Assembly (NCBI RefSeq): GCF_003058055.1
Contig: NZ_QBTZ01000001.1
Location: 3,862,001-3,926,000, forward strand
From: Acidovorax sp. 107
Lineage (GTDB): Bacteria; Pseudomonadota; Gammaproteobacteria; Burkholderiales; Burkholderiaceae_C
DNA length: 64,000 nucleotides
Reading direction: 5' to 3'
The notes under the pieces are model-generated. The model made no database searches. It saw only the letters and a program-made list of their open reading frames with translations, and was not told the DNA's origin. The translations under genes were made by a program, and so were the position numbers. Below, in pieces: positions 62,274 through 64,000 of the stretch; positions within the stretch are counted from its first letter, which is position 1, and each line of letters begins with the position of its first letter.

Positions 62274-64000
62274 CTACTTCTGCAGCCAATTCTTGACTCT
62301 GCGCTGCCAATGCGCAGGGATGCGACGGGCCGCAGTGCGCAGCAGAGGGAGCGAACGCAGGTAAGCGAGTGCGTTCAGTGCCTCTGAGCGAGCGGATGCG
62401 CCCTTGGGCGCCAGGTAGGGGGCCAGCGATACAGCTGCCATGGGTGGCTGAGCGTCTGCCGTAGCCGACACGCCCTGCAGGTAGTCGTTCTGGTACGTCC
62501 AGGGCGTCGGGGTACCTGATGTGGGGGGAGCGGGAGGGGTTTCGGGTGGCACCGCGGCAACGAAATGCTCGGCGCGCAAGGTGGTGAAAAAGTGCACCCA
62601 TTGCTTTCCATCCTGGTCCCACGGGCATACCCAGCTCCAGGGTCTGCCGGCCACACGCTCTGCAAATGCACCAATGTCTGGAACGGCCACCGGCAAGCCC
62701 GCCTGCAACGCGCTGCTGAGCGTGTAGCTGTAGGTCTCGGGCCAGAGGGCGGGAAACCACACGACGTCAGGCTGCAGCCAAGCCAGCAGGCCCGGCAGGT
62801 CTTCCTCCTGATAGGCTCCATGCACGGTAAGCCGCGCGCGGGGCTGGGTTTGCAGGTGGCGGTAGCCGTAACCGAGCAGGTGGAACTCTACGGGGGCTCC
62901 CGCTCGGGATGCCTCTATGGCCGCCGCCTCGAGCACGTCCGCGCCCTTGATGGCACTGAGCGCCCCGAGAACCACCACTTTGAGGCGTGCGTCTGAGGCC
63001 AGCGGCTTGACGTGCGGCTCGGGTGCTCCGGGGCTGCCGGGCGCGGCCATGTCGGTATGGGGAATGGCCCGCACGCGTGCACCGGGGGCAAAACCTGTCA
63101 TGCGTCGTGCAGTGTCGATGCTCGGGGCGATCACGAGGCGAGCGCTCGTCAGAAAGTGGCGGTTGCGATGGCGCCAATCAGACACCGTGCCGGTACCCAT
63201 GGGGGCGGGGTCTTGAGGGGCGCAACATGCACACTGCCCGGGGGCGGGTTCACCGGCAAAGCGGTTGTCGCTGCCCGTCATGGAAATGTGGGCGCAATAA
63301 CTGTAGAAATCGTGCGCAGTGAAGTCGTAGTCCACCCCCAACTGTGCAGGCAGGTCCAGAACCAGCGGATCATGGCCGACGAGGTGGTGGTAGTGGATGT
63401 GTCGTACCCCCAGGCTTTTCAGTACCACTATGAGGTCGGTGAATTGGTCGGAGAGCCGGAAGACGAGCTCAAAGCCCTCCTCCTTGCCGGCCAGCTCCAG
63501 GCGCACGCACTGGTCCGGTGCGGGCGTCAGCGTGAGGAAGATGGCCTGGGCCCCCAGGTGTTGGGCCAGTTCGCGCACATGGCGCAGCGTGCCGCCTGCG
63601 CGGTCATGCAACACGGCCAGCACAGTGGGCAGTTGAGCGCGCTGAATGCGAGCCACGTCCAACGCGAGCCGATAAGGCTGCGCAGGGTCTGCTTGCACAA
63701 ACGCCATGACATCGCGCTCGTAGCGGGGGTGCAGGCGTCGCAAAGTTTCCATGGCCGCGCGCTCGCGCGGGCTCTTGCTGTCCCCAAAGCTCACGCCACC
63801 GGTATGCAGCACAAAGGTGTCCAGCAGATGGAGATTGCGCCAACCCGACTCGGCGGCGCGTTGGCAAAAATCGTTTTCTTCGCCGTAGCCTTTCCCAAAG
63901 TTCTCCGTATCAAACAGGCCGACCTGCTGCAGGCAGTCACGGCGGATATACATGCAAAACCCCACACCGGTCGGTACGTCCACCGCGGCGCCAGGATTGG
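62274..64000 (-). CDS. Multidomain glycosyltransferase (GT2 part plus GT4), 5' end outside window
   Basis: At least 575 residues are visible; the start lies beyond base 64000. The N-terminal visible part holds the end of a GT2 domain (VPTGVGFCMYIRRDCLQQVG, GKGYGEENDFCQRAAESGWR). A linker follows, then a GT4-type domain (HIHYHHLVGHDPLVLDLPAQ at its start and WFPALWPETYSYTLSSALQA with the Glu-x7-Glu region). A middle segment has a Cys cluster (GQCACCAPQDPAP). Such fusions add several sugars to O-antigen or capsule. It is convergent with the wzm-wzt operon. Confidence 0.87.
   Translation of the reverse strand, partial: NPGAAVDVPTGVGFCMYIRRDCLQQVGLFDTENFGKGYGEENDFCQRAAESGWRNLHLLDTFVLHTGGVSFGDSKSPRERAAMETLRRLHPRYERDVMAFVQADPAQPYRLALDVARIQRAQLPTVLAVLHDRAGGTLRHVRELAQHLGAQAIFLTLTPAPDQCVRLELAGKEEGFELVFRLSDQFTDLIVVLKSLGVRHIHYHHLVGHDPLVLDLPAQLGVDYDFTAHDFYSYCAHISMTGSDNRFAGEPAPGQCACCAPQDPAPMGTGTVSDWRHRNRHFLTSARLVIAPSIDTARRMTGFAPGARVRAIPHTDMAAPGSPGAPEPHVKPLASDARLKVVVLGALSAIKGADVLEAAAIEASRAGAPVEFHLLGYGYRHLQTQPRARLTVHGAYQEEDLPGLLAWLQPDVVWFPALWPETYSYTLSSALQAGLPVAVPDIGAFAERVAGRPWSWVCPWDQDGKQWVHFFTTLRAEHFVAAVPPETPPAPPTSGTPTPWTYQNDYLQGVSATADAQPPMAAVSLAPYLAPKGASARSEALNALAYLRSLPLLRTAARRIPAHWQRRVKNWLQK

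Overview
The window is chromosomal DNA from a high-GC betaproteobacterium, most likely family Comamonadaceae (Acidovorax-like). This rests on the gene families seen: a Maqu_2507-type acyl reductase, GlyQ/GlyS as separate subunits, a LivFGMHK-type transporter beside acyl-CoA dehydrogenases, and short dispersed repeats sitting just after stop codons. No rRNA, tRNA, CRISPR array, transposase or replication origin was seen. Both edges cut a gene.

Region 1 (1-15.8 kb) is housekeeping: the start of a lipase, an Lrp/AsnC regulator, a GNAT acetyltransferase, the corC-lnt pair, fabA-fabB, a LysR regulator divergent from a periplasmic asparaginase, glyQ-glyS, gmhB, plsC, a YgjP-type metallopeptidase and a rhodanese. 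Two dispersed repeat families are concentrated here.

Region 2 (15.8-26.1 kb) is a catabolic block on the minus strand: two overlapping acyl-CoA dehydrogenases, a crotonase, a Tat-exported substrate-binding protein, LivH/M/G/F-type transporter parts and an acyl-CoA synthetase. A divergent TetR gene faces it across a perfect 10-bp inverted repeat. The set looks like uptake, CoA activation and partial beta-oxidation of an unidentified, perhaps bulky or cyclic, carboxylic acid.

Region 3 (26.1-32.4 kb) holds a Kbp/YgaU homologue, coaX, a TPR-like protein, a PhaD-like TetR regulator, a PhaF-like phasin and a two-domain fatty acyl-CoA reductase. The last three suggest carbon storage (PHA and/or wax).

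Region 4 (32.4-42.4 kb) makes nucleotide sugars and surface glycans: rmlB-D-A-C, a sugar aminotransferase, a GtrB-like transferase, a fused ketoisomerase/N-acyltransferase and a GtrA-like flippase. This set can account for dTDP-rhamnose and a dTDP-3-acetamido-3,6-dideoxyhexose. An AT-richer O-acyltransferase and an unrecognised large exported protein follow on the minus strand.

Region 5 (42.6-56.8 kb) is a complete Xps-order type II secretion operon (gspE-F-G-H-I-J-K-L-M-N-D). It is followed by a small lipoprotein, a strongly codon-biased 590-residue exported surface-type protein with a strong terminator, and a PpiC-type foldase. The secretin gene carries two 10-G tracts and one 8-G tract. 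Region 6 (56.9-64 kb) is a Wzm/Wzt O-antigen exporter with an acyltransferase-like protein, a methyltransferase and glycosyltransferases. Regions 5 and 6 together suggest a surface coat protein, a secretion route that may be switchable, and a glycan that could anchor the coat. That link is inference and is the main finding.
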